Source: Bartonella australis AUST/NH1 (GTDB lineage: Bacteria > Pseudomonadota > Alphaproteobacteria > Rhizobiales > Rhizobiaceae). From it: 64,000 nt of DNA. Every line of letters begins with the position of its first letter. Positions within the stretch are counted from its first letter, which is position 1. A model generated the notes under the pieces. It worked only from the letters and a program-made list of their open reading frames with translations, did not search any database and was not told the DNA's origin. Of the stretch, positions 17,203-26,856 are shown one piece after another. The stretch is from contig NC_020300.1 of assembly GCF_000341355.1 (NCBI RefSeq), forward strand, positions 124,001-188,000. Reading direction: 5' to 3'. A program made the position numbers and the translations under genes.

Positions 17203-18345
17203 TTGCAATGCGTTGCTGGTCATGTACATAAAGTGGCAGTAAGGCAGCTGAGGTTGGCGCGTTACCGCAATTATTGCTCTTTCAATATTCATTTATCAGG
17301 CCAGCATGCGGTTTTTACCGGTAGCAACGGTGCCGGTAAGACCAATCTTTTAGAAGCACTTTCTTTTCTTTCTCCTGGTCGCGGTCTGCGGCGTGCAGCG
17401 TATTCTGAGGTTAGTTTGTCTGACGGTACAGAAGGCGGGTTTGTCGTGTTTGCGCGTCTCCAGTGTGCTCTGTATGGTGAAGTTAATATTGGTACGGCCT
17501 TAGAAGCTAGCGGTAATGGTCGAAAAATACATATCAATGGCGTGAATGAAGCGAGTGACTGTTTGACAGATTACTGCCATATTAGCGTTCTGACTCCTTC
17601 TATGGATCAGCTCTTCGTGGGACCTTCGCTTGATCGACGCCGTTTTTTGGATCGTATGGTTTTAGCCATCGACTCTTTGCATAGTCGCCGTATAGCAGAC
17701 TATGATAAGGTCATGCGTGCACGTAATCGTTTATTGTTAGAGGGGAGTAAGGACTACGCGTGGTTTAATGCTTTGGAAGCTCAGATGGCCGAGCTTGCGA
17801 CTGCTATCGCGGCTGCGCGGATTGATATGATACGGTTTTTGAATGACATGCTTGCACAGACACCGGTTTATACACCTTTTCCGCGGGCTTTTTTACAAAT
17901 TGACGGCTTTTTAGAAAAGATTCTTAGTGAGGCGTCGGCGATTGAGGTTGAGGAACGATTTTTGGATCGTTTACGTCGTAATCGCGCAATCGATCGTGCT
18001 GCAGGGCGGACATTGGAAGGACCACATCGCACAGATTTACGGGTTTTGTATGCGGATAAAAATATGGCAGCAGCGTCTTGTTCAACAGGCGAGCAGAAAG
18101 CTTTGTTGACGGGTTTAGTTTTATGTCATGCGCGTTTAACAGGTATGATGTCGGATATGGCGCCCATCCTTTTGCTTGATGAAATGGCTGCTCATCTTGA
18201 TTCTTATCGACGTTCCGCTTTATTCGATATTCTTGACGATTTAGGTGGGCAGACATTTATGACGGGGACGGACCGCATTTTGTTTGATTCTTTAAAAGGG
18301 CGTGCAGAATTTTTTGAGATAAAAGATGGAACTTTGTTACAATAA
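17203..18345 (+). CDS. recF: DNA replication and repair protein RecF
   Basis: A 380-residue SMC-like ATPase with Walker A GSNGAGKTN at 40-48, the LSPGRGLRRA block that follows it in RecF, a signature region near STGEQKALLTGL and Walker B ILLLDEMAAHLD near 322. RecF, with RecO and RecR, loads RecA at single-strand gaps. The frame starts at a TTG at 17203; a GTG about ten codons in is an alternative. It is 12 bases behind dnaN, as in Brucella-type dnaA-dnaN-recF clusters, and recR is also in this window. Confidence 0.94.
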   Translation: MQCVAGHVHKVAVRQLRLARYRNYCSFNIHLSGQHAVFTGSNGAGKTNLLEALSFLSPGRGLRRAAYSEVSLSDGTEGGFVVFARLQCALYGEVNIGTALEASGNGRKIHINGVNEASDCLTDYCHISVLTPSMDQLFVGPSLDRRRFLDRMVLAIDSLHSRRIADYDKVMRARNRLLLEGSKDYAWFNALEAQMAELATAIAAARIDMIRFLNDMLAQTPVYTPFPRAFLQIDGFLEKILSEASAIEVEERFLDRLRRNRAIDRAAGRTLEGPHRTDLRVLYADKNMAAASCSTGEQKALLTGLVLCHARLTGMMSDMAPILLLDEMAAHLDSYRRSALFDILDDLGGQTFMTGTDRILFDSLKGRAEFFEIKDGTLLQ

Positions 18346-18413
18346 GAAACATGCTAATAGATTTTTATAGGGTGACAATTGAGTAAAAGCGATTCGCTAT
18401 ATCTGCGGTTATA

Positions 18414-18825
18414 ATGATTTTAAATGGCCCCGGTCTGAATTATTTTGGTAGACGTGAGCTAGAAATTTATGGCATTGGAAATATGGAAAAATTTTACAAA
18501 GAATGTGCGGAAAAACTCGAAGTAACGCTGCGCTTTTATCAAAGTAATTGTAAAGGTCGATGGATAGAGTGGGCATAGGCGGCGATTGAGGCGAGCGCCG
18601 GGTTGATTATTAATCCGGCTACTTATAGCCGCGCGTCTGTCGCAATTCTTGATGCACTAAAGATATTTACGGAATTGATAGAGGGGGTTCGCTTATCGAA
18701 TATTTACCGACGTGAAGTCTTTCATCACTATTCTTATGTTTTTGAACGTGGATTCAGTTATTGCCGGGTGTGGGAGAGATGGGTATGATTCTGCGCTTGA
18801 ATATATCGCTAAGTGGGTTAAGTAG
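18414..18825 (+). pseudogene. aroQ: Type II 3-dehydroquinate dehydratase remnant
   Basis: The translation from the ATG at 18414 follows type II dehydroquinase: MILNGPGLNYFGRRELEIYG, a central RFYQSNCKGRWIEW, then LIINPATYSRASVAILDAL and VRLSNIYRREVFHHYSYV. It is broken twice. A TAG stop lies in frame at 18576-18578, and near 18755 the reading frame must shift to continue into VIAGCGRDGYDSALEYIAKW, ending at the TAG at 18823-18825. The catalytic histidine of the SNIHARE motif is replaced by tyrosine. The working enzyme is step three of the shikimate pathway. It sits between recF and cyoA, not next to accBC, its common neighbours. Confidence 0.88.
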
Positions 18826-18980
18826 TATTAATAGGAGGTGGAGGGAGAGAAAATCGGGTGATATTAATACGAGTATTTGAATTTGCTTGATAATTTTTTT
18901 CAAATAAGTAAGACGTATCTGCGAGAAGCTGTCATGGTATTTATAGAGAGTGCCGGTGAATGTAATGGGGGCAAGTAGGA

Positions 18981-19952
18981 ATGAAAAGCGTTGTTCAACA
19001 AATAAAGATGCTCGTGGTTTCAGGGACGGCGTTGCTTTTATCTGGCTGTAAAATTGATGTACTCCAGCCAGCAGGGTACGTTGCGCGCCAGCAGCTTGTC
19101 TTAATCGTTATATGCGTTTTCGTTATGCTTTGCGTTGTTATCCCAGTAATGATTGCAGTGGTTTTTTTTGCCATCAAATATCGTGCATCAAAGGCGACAG
19201 AGGACTATTTACCTGATTGGGGGCATTCAAATAAAATCGAAGCCTTTATGTGGGGCATTCCAATTTTTATCGTGATAATTTTGGGTTTATTTACGGCTCA
19301 TTATACCTATAAGCTTGAGCCTTCGAATTCACTTCCAGCGGATATTATCGGAGAGGAAAAGCCGTTACAAATAGACGCTGTTGCTCTGGACTGGAAGTGG
19401 TTATTCATCTATCCCGAATATGGTATTGCATCGGTTAATGAAATTTATGCGCCAGAAGGTCGCCAAGTATTGTTACAATTAACATCGGAAAGTTCCCTTA
19501 ATGCATTCTGGGTGCCGAAGCTTGGTACGGTTCTTTACGCTATGCCGCAGATGAATGCTAAATTACATTTAATGGCTGATAAGCAAGGAATATTTAGTGG
19601 AAGCTCAGCGAATTATAGCGGTGATGGTTTCGCAAATATGCATTTTCAATGGCATTCTGTGTCTTTGAAAGATTTTGATAATTGGATTGCTAAGGCTCGA
19701 GTAAATGGCCAAAAACTTGATCGCGCATCGTATCGTCAGCTCTCTAATCCTCCCCGTATGGGCGATGTCGCCGCAAAAAATAAAGATGCTGAAGTACGTT
19801 ATTTCGCGCCTGTCGAAAAGCGGCTTTATTACCGAATTGTTAATAGGTGTATCGATGAAAACACAGTGTGTAATGAAGATTTAATGAAGCGTGCTGCTGC
19901 TCAGACGCTTTGGGGTACGCTTTGTTCTGTTTTTGATCCTAGTGTTATTTAG
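18981..19952 (+). CDS. cyoA: Cytochrome bo3 quinol oxidase subunit II
   Basis: A 323-residue subunit with a lipoprotein signal peptide ending LLLSGC (Cys23), two membrane helices (about 37-60 and 88-110) and a periplasmic cupredoxin domain with DWKWLFIYPEYGIASVNE. The Cu-A ligands of cytochrome c oxidases are absent, as expected for a quinol oxidase. It forms the bo3 oxidase with CyoB, C and D, passing electrons from ubiquinol to oxygen. The ATG at 18981 has AGGA upstream. An inverted repeat TATTTGAA/TTCAAATA at 18874-18906 lies in its promoter region. Confidence 0.95.
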   Translation: MKSVVQQIKMLVVSGTALLLSGCKIDVLQPAGYVARQQLVLIVICVFVMLCVVIPVMIAVVFFAIKYRASKATEDYLPDWGHSNKIEAFMWGIPIFIVIILGLFTAHYTYKLEPSNSLPADIIGEEKPLQIDAVALDWKWLFIYPEYGIASVNEIYAPEGRQVLLQLTSESSLNAFWVPKLGTVLYAMPQMNAKLHLMADKQGIFSGSSANYSGDGFANMHFQWHSVSLKDFDNWIAKARVNGQKLDRASYRQLSNPPRMGDVAAKNKDAEVRYFAPVEKRLYYRIVNRCIDENTVCNEDLMKRAAAQTLWGTLCSVFDPSVI

Positions 19953-20032
19953 GGAGCGCTAACCGAGAAAGAATCCTTTAAAATAAAAAGGTTTTTTGTA
20001 AACGTAAGATATTATTTGATATAGGTTGAGAA

Positions 20033-22051
20033 ATGTTTGGAAGACTCACAGATCCTACAGCAGGTGCTTTTCATGCACTTACACATGAGCCAATCGTTCT
20101 TTATACGTGTATCGCGATTGTTTCGGGTGCTTTAGTCGCGATTATTGCTTTAACGGTGCTAGGCTGGTGGGGAGTTCTTTGGCGCAATTGGGTTACGACA
20201 GTTGATCATAAACGTATCGGTATTATGTACATCATCCTCGGCATTATCATGCTTGTTCGTGGTTTTGCTGACGCGATTATGATGCGGACACATCAAGCTC
20301 TGGCGCTTGGAGATGAAACAGCGGGTTATTTGCCACCTGAGCATTTTGACCAGATTTTTTCGGCTCACGGCGTCATTATGATTTTCTTTATGGCCACGCC
20401 GATTTTATTTGGCCTTTTCAATTATCTTGTGCCACTTCAGATTGGTGCTCGCGATGTTGCTTTTCCATTCGCAAATAATCTAGGATTTTGGATCACAGCT
20501 GCAGGAGCGGTGTTAATTAATATATCGCTGGGCATTGGCAATTTTGGCCGTGGTGGTTGGTTAATGTATCCGCCTTTTTCAGAGTTGCAAGGCAGTCCAG
20601 ATACAGGGGTGGATTATTATCTGTGGTCGCTCCAGCTTTCTGGTATCGCAACAACGATGGGGGCAATCAATTTTATAGCGACTATTATTAAAATGCGTGC
20701 TCCAGGGATGACGATGATGAGGATGCCTGTTTTTTGCTGGGCCGCTTTCGTTACCAATATTCTTATTTTGATTATTTATCCCGTTTTGGCTGTGGCGTTT
20801 GCGTTATTAGCAGGTGATCGTTATTTAGGCATGAATTTTTTCACCAACACTGCTGGCGGGAATCCTATGGTGTGGATCAATTATGTTTGGATTTTTGGTC
20901 ACCCTGAGGTTTATGTTTTGGTCATTCCTGCTTTCGGGATTGTTTCTGAAATTGTGCCGACTTTTTCTTCAAAACGCCTCTTTGGTTATAGTTCAATGGT
21001 ATGGGCGATTCTAGTTATTTTAGTTCTTTCTCTCCTTGTTTGGGGGCACCATTTCTTTACAATGGGCGGCGGTGAAGCTGTGAACACCTTTTTTAGTGTT
21101 GCGACGATGATCATCGCGGTTCCAACGGGTGTTAAAGTCTTTAATTGGTTGTTAACTATGTATAAAGGGCGGATTCGCTTTGAGCCTCCTATGCTCTGGT
21201 GTATGGGGATGTTGTTTACATTTGTTGGGGGTGGATTGACGGGCGTTTTAATGTCGATTGTGCCGGCCGATTGGCAATTCCATAATTCTCTATTTTTGGT
21301 AGCCCATTTTCACCACACGATTATCGGTGGCGTTATCTTTTCTTATTTGGCGGGGCTCGCTTTTTGGTTTCCGAAAGCTTTTGGTGTTAAGCCGAATCGT
21401 GTACTGGGTATCGCGTCTTTCTGGTGCTGGTTTATCGGTTTCTATCTCGCGTTCTTCCCAGTTTATACGCTTGGCTTGATGGGGGCTACGCGTCGCCTTC
21501 AGCATTATATCGAGCCTAGTTGGCAGCCGATGTTTATTATTGCCGCGGCAGGGGCTTGTATTATTCTCCTTGGTATTCTTTGCTTTGTGTTACAAATCGT
21601 TTTGGCAGTTTGGTATGGTATTAAACATAAAGGGCGCTTGCCGATAACGTCGAATGATCCTTGGGGTGATGCGCGTACCCTTGAATGGTCTACTTCTTCA
21701 CCACCTCCTTCTTATAATTTTGCGATTATTCCAGAGGTGCAGACCGAAGATGCTTATTGGGATATGAAGAAGAGGGGTTATCAGCGCCCAATAAGTGGGT
21801 TTACAAAAATTCATATGCCGTCAAATACGTCGGCGGGCGTTATTGCAGGTTTTTTCTCATTAATTGTTGGTTTTGCACTTGTATGGCATATTTGGTGGCT
21901 CGCTGCGATTGGGTTAGTCGGATTCGCTGCAACGATTATTGGTCATTCGTTAGTGGGCGATCATCATGGTTATTATATTTCAGCGGAAGAGGTGCAAAAA
22001 ACGGAAGATGCATTTACGGCTGTTCTTAGAGAACAAGGAGCGAGAACATGA
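20033..22051 (+). CDS. cyoB: Cytochrome bo3 quinol oxidase subunit I
   Basis: A 672-residue haem-copper oxidase subunit with 14-15 membrane helices. The hallmark histidine blocks are present: the low-spin haem ligand in FSAHGVIMIFFMATP, the copper/high-spin region WIFGHPEVYVLVIPAFGI (crosslinked His-Tyr type) and HHFFTMGG, and the haem ligands in LVAHFHHTIIGG. It holds haem b, haem o and CuB and pumps protons while reducing oxygen. It follows cyoA after 80 bases and overlaps cyoC by four bases (ATGA). Confidence 0.97.
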   Translation: MFGRLTDPTAGAFHALTHEPIVLYTCIAIVSGALVAIIALTVLGWWGVLWRNWVTTVDHKRIGIMYIILGIIMLVRGFADAIMMRTHQALALGDETAGYLPPEHFDQIFSAHGVIMIFFMATPILFGLFNYLVPLQIGARDVAFPFANNLGFWITAAGAVLINISLGIGNFGRGGWLMYPPFSELQGSPDTGVDYYLWSLQLSGIATTMGAINFIATIIKMRAPGMTMMRMPVFCWAAFVTNILILIIYPVLAVAFALLAGDRYLGMNFFTNTAGGNPMVWINYVWIFGHPEVYVLVIPAFGIVSEIVPTFSSKRLFGYSSMVWAILVILVLSLLVWGHHFFTMGGGEAVNTFFSVATMIIAVPTGVKVFNWLLTMYKGRIRFEPPMLWCMGMLFTFVGGGLTGVLMSIVPADWQFHNSLFLVAHFHHTIIGGVIFSYLAGLAFWFPKAFGVKPNRVLGIASFWCWFIGFYLAFFPVYTLGLMGATRRLQHYIEPSWQPMFIIAAAGACIILLGILCFVLQIVLAVWYGIKHKGRLPITSNDPWGDARTLEWSTSSPPPSYNFAIIPEVQTEDAYWDMKKRGYQRPISGFTKIHMPSNTSAGVIAGFFSLIVGFALVWHIWWLAAIGLVGFAATIIGHSLVGDHHGYYISAEEVQKTEDAFTAVLREQGART

Positions 22052-22713
22052 GCGCGACGACAATGAATAACGCGCATGCGGACGAGCACAATCACGACAA
22101 TAGTTCGGTGATGATATTTGGATTTTGGATTTATATTCTTTCGGATTTAATCTTATTTTCAACGTTGTTTTCGAGTTTTGCGGTATTTTCTGCATCTTAT
22201 GGTGCAGGAAAGGCTGGTAATGAATTTATTAATTTAAATTTTGTTTTAGTTGAAACGGCTATTTTACTGCTGTCGTCAATTACTTATGGATTTGCGATGG
22301 TGCAAGCCTATAAGGATAACTTAGCCGGCGTACGCTTATGGATGGCTCTCACCTTTGTGCTTGGATTTTGCTTTGTAGGGATGGAGATTTACGAATTCCG
22401 TGAACTTTTAAGCGAAGTATATTATCACGATTTCGGTGCTTATGCTGGGATTGATCCTGAAACAGGTGTACAGCTTTTTGGGCGGGAAGTTTTATCTGCC
22501 TATTGGTCAGCATTTTTTGCTTTAGTCGGCACCCACGGGCTTCATGTAAGCGTTGGGTTGCTTTGGATGATTGTGATGTTTTTTCATTTGCGGCGCAGTG
22601 GTTTAGATCAGTATAATAAGACACGCTTAGCGTGCCTCTCAATTTTTTGGCATTTACTTGATATTGTTTGGGTTGGCGTTTTTACTATGGTTTATTTATT
22701 AGGGGCACTGTAA
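22048..22713 (+). CDS. cyoC: Cytochrome bo3 quinol oxidase subunit III
   Basis: A 221-residue membrane protein of the subunit III family with five helices. The His/Asp-rich start (ADEHNHDN) leads into FGFWIYILSDLILFSTLFS, and FFALVGTHGLHVSVGLLWM is the conserved later motif. It stabilises the oxidase and has no redox centre. Its ATG overlaps the cyoB stop as ATGA and its TAA shares one base with the cyoD ATG, showing tight translational coupling in the operon. Confidence 0.95.
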   Translation: MSATTMNNAHADEHNHDNSSVMIFGFWIYILSDLILFSTLFSSFAVFSASYGAGKAGNEFINLNFVLVETAILLLSSITYGFAMVQAYKDNLAGVRLWMALTFVLGFCFVGMEIYEFRELLSEVYYHDFGAYAGIDPETGVQLFGREVLSAYWSAFFALVGTHGLHVSVGLLWMIVMFFHLRRSGLDQYNKTRLACLSIFWHLLDIVWVGVFTMVYLLGAL

Positions 22714-23120
22714 TGAGTACTCACAATGAAATACACGGTCCAAGTACTGGTCCTTATTTAATTGGCTTCATTTTGGCTGTATTTTTTACCTTAGGCTCTT
22801 TTCTTCCTGTGATGTATGGAATGATGGAAAGCTGGGCAATTAGTACAAAGGTCATTTATCTCATTGGGATGGCACTTATCCAGATTGCTGTGCAGATTGT
22901 TTTCTTTTTGCACTTAAATTCTGGCCCAGATGCTAAATGGAATCTGATTTCTTTGTGGTTTACGGTTATATGTGTTTTTATCATTATTGGGGGCACGTGG
23001 TGGGCTATTTCCCATTTGAACTATAATATGATGGGTGGGTCGGGGCGTATCATTGAGTCAGAAGTGAGTAGGACTATACCAGAAGAGCAGTCGTCGAGCG
23101 CAAAGGCTCCGACGGAATAG
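22713..23120 (+). CDS. cyoD: Cytochrome bo3 quinol oxidase subunit IV
   Basis: A 135-residue small subunit with three membrane helices (about 17-37, 45-65 and 78-98) and the family motif QIAVQIVFFLHLN. The start is the ATG at 22713 sharing a base with the cyoC stop; the frame is open further upstream inside cyoC but that part is not CyoD. It assists assembly of the CuB site in E. coli. The C-terminal tail is polar and rich in Ser and Glu. No cyoE (haem O synthase) follows; a 30-base repeat array starts directly behind the stop. Confidence 0.94.
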   Translation: MSTHNEIHGPSTGPYLIGFILAVFFTLGSFLPVMYGMMESWAISTKVIYLIGMALIQIAVQIVFFLHLNSGPDAKWNLISLWFTVICVFIIIGGTWWAISHLNYNMMGGSGRIIESEVSRTIPEEQSSSAKAPTE

Positions 23121-23121
23121 T

Positions 23122-23241
23122 TGCTCGGATACATAAATGCTAATAGAGAAGTCGCCGGACGCGTGAATTTTAGTGGAGTAACTCCCGGATACGTGGGCGT
23201 TAACTGAACGGCCGCCGGGCGCGCGGGCGCCTGCTCGGGCG
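23122..23241. repeat. Four degenerate 30-bp tandem repeat units
   Basis: Four consecutive units of exactly 30 bases (23122-23151, 23152-23181, 23182-23211, 23212-23241) begin with tgctcGGATACAT, tcgccGGACGCGT, ctcccGGATACGT and ccgccGGGCGCGC. The match is strongest in the first 15 bases and the units become steadily richer in GC from left to right. The array begins one base behind the cyoD stop codon. Read on the minus strand it gives a ten-residue periodic peptide, but no start or ribosome site supports translation. Confidence 0.6.
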
Positions 23242-23418
23242 GTGACAGTGATAAAATTTGCTGTTTTATGACGGAGCGCGCGCTTTAATTCTGGATGCAT
23301 GAAAACGCCACTCCCCCCCCCGACGGCAAACGATACCGTCTTCTCAGCAGAATTTTGGAAGCTTAAAGCCCCTATTAAGATTTGTAAAAGTCCTTAAAAT
23401 GGGAGAATTTGCCGTTTT

Positions 23419-24252
23419 TTATACTTTGTATGACTGTTCCTCTTGAATTTCGTCGCTTTGTTTTAATTCTTCGAGTATCGGCATAGACGTAATGTTGTAA
23501 CCTGAATCAACATAATGAATCTCACCGGTGACACCTGACGACAAATCAGAGAGCAGATAAAGGGCGGATTTTCCAATTTCATTGATGTTCACAGTACGGC
23601 GCAATGGTGAGTTGCGGCGTTGATACGCGAAGATCGCGCGTGCAGCCGCAATGCCATTACCGGCTAGAGTTCGAATGGGGCCAGCTGAAATTGCATTGAC
23701 ACGGATATTTTGAGGGCCAAAATCAGCAGCTAAATAACGTACCATAGCTTCTAAAGCTGCTTTAGCGACGCCCATAACGTTGTAATTCGGCACAACTTTT
23801 TGCGAAGCCCCATAGGTGAGTGTTAAGAGTGTACCACCGTTAGGCATGAGCTTAACTGCGCGTTGAGCAATTTCAGTAAAGGAATAGGCTGAAATGACCA
23901 TTGTACGATTAAAATTTTCGCGCGTTGTAACATCAACATAGCGTCCTTTTAATTGCGTTTTATCCGAAAAACCAATGGCATGAACAACAAAATCGATCGT
24001 CCCCCATTCTTTTTCAAGACATTTAAAGACGTGATCGACATTTTCAATTTTTTCAACATCACATTCGAATAATAATTTGCAACCGAGCTTTTCTGCTAAT
24101 GGTTGAACGCGTTTTCCAAAAGCATTTCCTTGATAAGTGAACGCTAATTCAGCCCCCGCTTTCGCTAATTGACATGCGATGCCCCAAGCAATCGAATGGT
24201 CGTTTGCGACCCCCATAATAAGGCCACGTTTGCCCTCCATCAAACTTTTCAT
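23419..24252 (-). CDS. fabI: Enoyl-[acyl-carrier-protein] reductase (NADH)
   Basis: A 277-residue short-chain dehydrogenase of the FabI type. The N-terminal LMEGKRGLIMGVANDHSIAWGIA is the nucleotide-binding loop, and the Tyr-Lys active pair lies in LTYGASQKVVPNYNVMGVAKAALE. It does the last reduction of each fatty-acid elongation round and is the triclosan target. The start at 24252 is set by GGAG seven bases upstream and by homology; an ATG seven codons earlier is weaker. It is the third gene of fabA-fabB-fabI, a conserved order in these bacteria. Confidence 0.95.
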   Translation of the reverse strand: MKSLMEGKRGLIMGVANDHSIAWGIACQLAKAGAELAFTYQGNAFGKRVQPLAEKLGCKLLFECDVEKIENVDHVFKCLEKEWGTIDFVVHAIGFSDKTQLKGRYVDVTTRENFNRTMVISAYSFTEIAQRAVKLMPNGGTLLTLTYGASQKVVPNYNVMGVAKAALEAMVRYLAADFGPQNIRVNAISAGPIRTLAGNGIAAARAIFAYQRRNSPLRRTVNINEIGKSALYLLSDLSSGVTGEIHYVDSGYNITSMPILEELKQSDEIQEEQSYKV

Positions 24253-24301
24253 ATCATTCTCCGTAAGACCCATGCTATTTTAATCAACCGAGAAGCTCCA
24301 T

Positions 24302-25522
24302 TTATGTGTAGCGTTGAAAAATAAGTGTTGCGTTAGTTCCACCAAAACCAAAAGTGTTTGATAATACAGTATTAAGTTCTTGATGATCACGGCGTTCACG
24401 GACGATTGGCATGTCAATGAAAGCTGGATCGAGCTCTTCAATATGAGCACTTTCACAGATGAAATTATGATTCATCATTAATAATGTATAAATCGCTTCT
24501 TGAACACCTGCTGCGCCCAGGGAATGGCCTGTCAGAGATTTCGTAGCAGAGATGGGGGGACATTGATCACCTGATCCAAAGATACGGCGAATTGCCTCTA
24601 TTTCAGGGGGATCACCAACTGGTGTTGCCGTTGCATGAGGATTGATATAATCAATTTTGTCATTCACCCTTGCGAGGGCCATACGCATGCACCGTTCTGC
24701 CCCATCACCAGATGGAGAGACCATATCGTATCCATCAGACGTAGCGCCGTACCCGACAATTTCCCCATAGATCTTCGCTCCGCGCGCTTTGGCTAATTCT
24801 AGTTCTTCAAGAACCAAAACACCAGCCCCGCCAGCGATAACAAATCCATCACGGTTAACATCATAGGCACGTGAAGCTTCTGCTGGCGTGTCGTTATATT
24901 TACTGGACATGGCCCCCATAGCATCAAATAAAACGGATAATGTCCAATCTAGGTCTTCGCAGCCACCTGCGAACATACGATTCTGTTTACCGTATTGTAT
25001 CATTTCATAAGCGTTCCCTATGCAATGATTAGATGTGGCACAGGCTGAAGAAATAGAATAATTCACTCCCTTAATTTTAAAAAAAGTAGCGAGAGTTGCC
25101 GAAGCCGTGGAACTCATTGCTTTAGGCACAACAAAAGGGCCAACCCGCTTTGGGCCTTGTTGACGTGTAGTATCTGCTGCTTCAACGATTGAACGAGTCG
25201 AGGGCCCCCCAGAGCCCATAATAATACCGGTATGTTCATTTGATATTTCACTCGGTTCTAAACCCGCATCAGTAATTGCTTGACTCATGGCAATATGATT
25301 CCATGCTGTTCCACGGCCGTGAAAACGCAGAGCCCGTCGATCGATTAATCCTTCTACATCGACATTGGGCTTGGCATACACTCTGCTACGGAAGCCTAGT
25401 CTAGCATACTCTGACGAATAGGAAACCCCTGATTTTGCGTTTTGCAAACTGGCTAAAACGGCTTGAGGTTCATTTCCAATCGCGGAGATAATTCCCATTC
25501 CGGTTACAACAACTCGACGCAT
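24302..25522 (-). CDS. fabB: 3-oxoacyl-[acyl-carrier-protein] synthase I
   Basis: A 406-residue thiolase-fold condensing enzyme with the nucleophile in [14 protein letters not shown] and catalytic histidines in [14 protein letters not shown] and [12 protein letters not shown]. FabB elongates acyl chains with malonyl-ACP and, with FabA, makes unsaturated fatty acids. GGAGG lies just in front of the ATG at 25522. The gene follows fabA after 57 bases and precedes fabI by about 50, so the three form one transcript. Confidence 0.96.
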   Translation of the reverse strand: MRRVVVTGMGIISAIGNEPQAVLASLQNAKSGVSYSSEYARLGFRSRVYAKPNVDVEGLIDRRALRFHGRGTAWNHIAMSQAITDAGLEPSEISNEHTGIIMGSGGPSTRSIVEAADTTRQQGPKRVGPFVVPKAMSSTASATLATFFKIKGVNYSISSACATSNHCIGNAYEMIQYGKQNRMFAGGCEDLDWTLSVLFDAMGAMSSKYNDTPAEASRAYDVNRDGFVIAGGAGVLVLEELELAKARGAKIYGEIVGYGATSDGYDMVSPSGDGAERCMRMALARVNDKIDYINPHATATPVGDPPEIEAIRRIFGSGDQCPPISATKSLTGHSLGAAGVQEAIYTLLMMNHNFICESAHIEELDPAFIDMPIVRERRDHQELNTVLSNTFGFGGTNATLIFQRYT

Positions 25523-25579
25523 TTATACCTCCATGATTCATACAGAACAACGAGACGTCTCTTCTGATTGAAATAATGC

Positions 25580-26089
25580 TCAGTCTTTTTTAAATAGAGC
25601 AACGCGTAAATCACTCGCTTTATAGATAGTTTCCCCGTCTGCCTTCATCCATCCATCAGCTATTCCCAAAACCAAAATTCCGCGCCGGATACGTTTAAAA
25701 TCTATTCCGTATTCGAGTAACCGGGTTTGTGGAGTTACCATACCGGATAATTTTACTTCACCTGTTGATATAGCGCGTCCCCTTCCTAACTCACCCAACC
25801 AACCGAGAAAAAAACCTGTTAATTGCCACATACCATCTAAACCGAGACACCCCGGCATCACAGGATCTCCAATAAAGTGGCAATTAAAAAACCATAGGTC
25901 CGGAGTAATATCGAATTCCGCACGGACCATTCCCTTATTGTATGCACCGCCATTTTCATTAATTTGAGTGATTCGATGAATCATCAACATCGGCGGCGTA
26001 GGCAATTGTGCATTACCTTTACCAAACATTTCGCCGCGAGCGCAGCTCAGAAGCTCTTCATAAGTATAGCGGGACTTTTGTTCAGCCAT
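25580..26089 (-). CDS. fabA: 3-hydroxydecanoyl-[acyl-carrier-protein] dehydratase/isomerase
   Basis: A 169-residue hot-dog-fold enzyme with the active-site block [23 protein letters not shown], including the catalytic His and, further on, Asp. It dehydrates 3-hydroxyacyl-ACP and isomerises the C10 intermediate, the entry point of anaerobic unsaturated fatty-acid synthesis. It is the first gene of the fabA-fabB-fabI operon and is divergent from irr, a conserved arrangement that may link membrane synthesis to iron supply only by position. Confidence 0.96.
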   Translation of the reverse strand: MAEQKSRYTYEELLSCARGEMFGKGNAQLPTPPMLMIHRITQINENGGAYNKGMVRAEFDITPDLWFFNCHFIGDPVMPGCLGLDGMWQLTGFFLGWLGELGRGRAISTGEVKLSGMVTPQTRLLEYGIDFKRIRRGILVLGIADGWMKADGETIYKASDLRVALFKKD

Positions 26090-26386
26090 TGTTACTCCAT
26101 TTATTTGCGTACATTTTCACTTTCTGCGCCTTCTACTAACCTACTTTTAGAGCAAATTTTAAAGAGAGGGAAACGATTTTATTTTATTTTGGATGACAAA
26201 AAGTCTTTTTTATGTATCTTAATGTGAAAGGTTATTGGAAACAGAATAAAAAGTCCATGTTTTGTGTCTTTTTCAGTTCACTGAATACCGGCCTTAGCTT
26301 GAATGTAAGTGTTCTGCGCTTTATAATTTGCCGGTAGGCGCGGGCAATTTGGGGTTTAATGAAGAAAAACAGCCCGTGAGAGAGTT
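26090..26386. promoter_or_regulatory. Divergent fabA/irr promoter region
   Basis: About 300 AT-rich bases that must carry promoters for fabA (minus) and irr (plus). I looked for an iron control palindrome like the one in front of acnA and did not find one with both arms intact. GAGAG at 26378-26382 is the likely ribosome site for the GTG start of irr. Confidence 0.4.
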
Positions 26387-26818
26387 GTGGATTATCATTC
26401 TTTATCTGAATTAGAGGAGCGTTTGCGTGAAAGTGGTCTGCGGCCGACGCGTCAGCGGATGGAGCTCGCTAATATGATTTTTTCTCAAGGTGATCGTCAT
26501 ATTGCTGCTGAGGAATTATATGAAGAAGCAATCAGATTAGGCGTCCCTGTGTCTTTAGCGACGGTCTATAATACCCTTCATCAATTTACGGAAGCTGGTT
26601 TATTGCGGATTATTGCCGTAGAAGGCTCAAAAACTTGGTTTGACACGAACACATCTGATCATTATCATTTTTATATCGAAAAAGAAAATCGCATTCTTGA
26701 CATCCCTGATCATTTGGAAGGGTCCCCCATCATTGAGAATTTGCCTACACCGCCGGAGGGTATGGAAATTTCTCACGTTGATTTAATCATTCGGTTAAGA
26801 CCGAAGAATCTAACCTGA
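26387..26818 (+). CDS. irr: Iron response regulator Irr (Fur family)
   Basis: A 143-residue Fur-family protein. The winged-helix part reads LRPTRQRMELANMIF, then HIAAEELYEEA and LATVYNTLHQFTEAGLL; the metal/haem region has the DHYHFYIE histidine motif typical of Irr. It lacks the N-terminal GCPWH haem motif known from Bradyrhizobium, as most Irr proteins do. Irr acts under iron limitation and represses iron-using proteins; haem triggers its loss. The start is a GTG at 26387; no in-frame ATG fits. Its likely target in this window is the palindrome pair in front of acnA/ccmA. Confidence 0.93.
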   Translation: MDYHSLSELEERLRESGLRPTRQRMELANMIFSQGDRHIAAEELYEEAIRLGVPVSLATVYNTLHQFTEAGLLRIIAVEGSKTWFDTNTSDHYHFYIEKENRILDIPDHLEGSPIIENLPTPPEGMEISHVDLIIRLRPKNLT

Positions 26819-26856
26819 TTTTAGGAAAAAAGCTAAATAAGCCGGGCTAAAGTTCA

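Noticed and set aside
18603-18788. Stand-alone 61-residue protein
   Set aside because: It is the middle of the broken aroQ reading frame between the internal stop and the frameshift.
23058-23300. Minus-strand 80-codon frame over the 30-bp repeats, with a ten-residue periodic peptide
   Set aside because: No ribosome site, overlaps the cyoD 3' end, and no family resemblance; treated as a repeat only.
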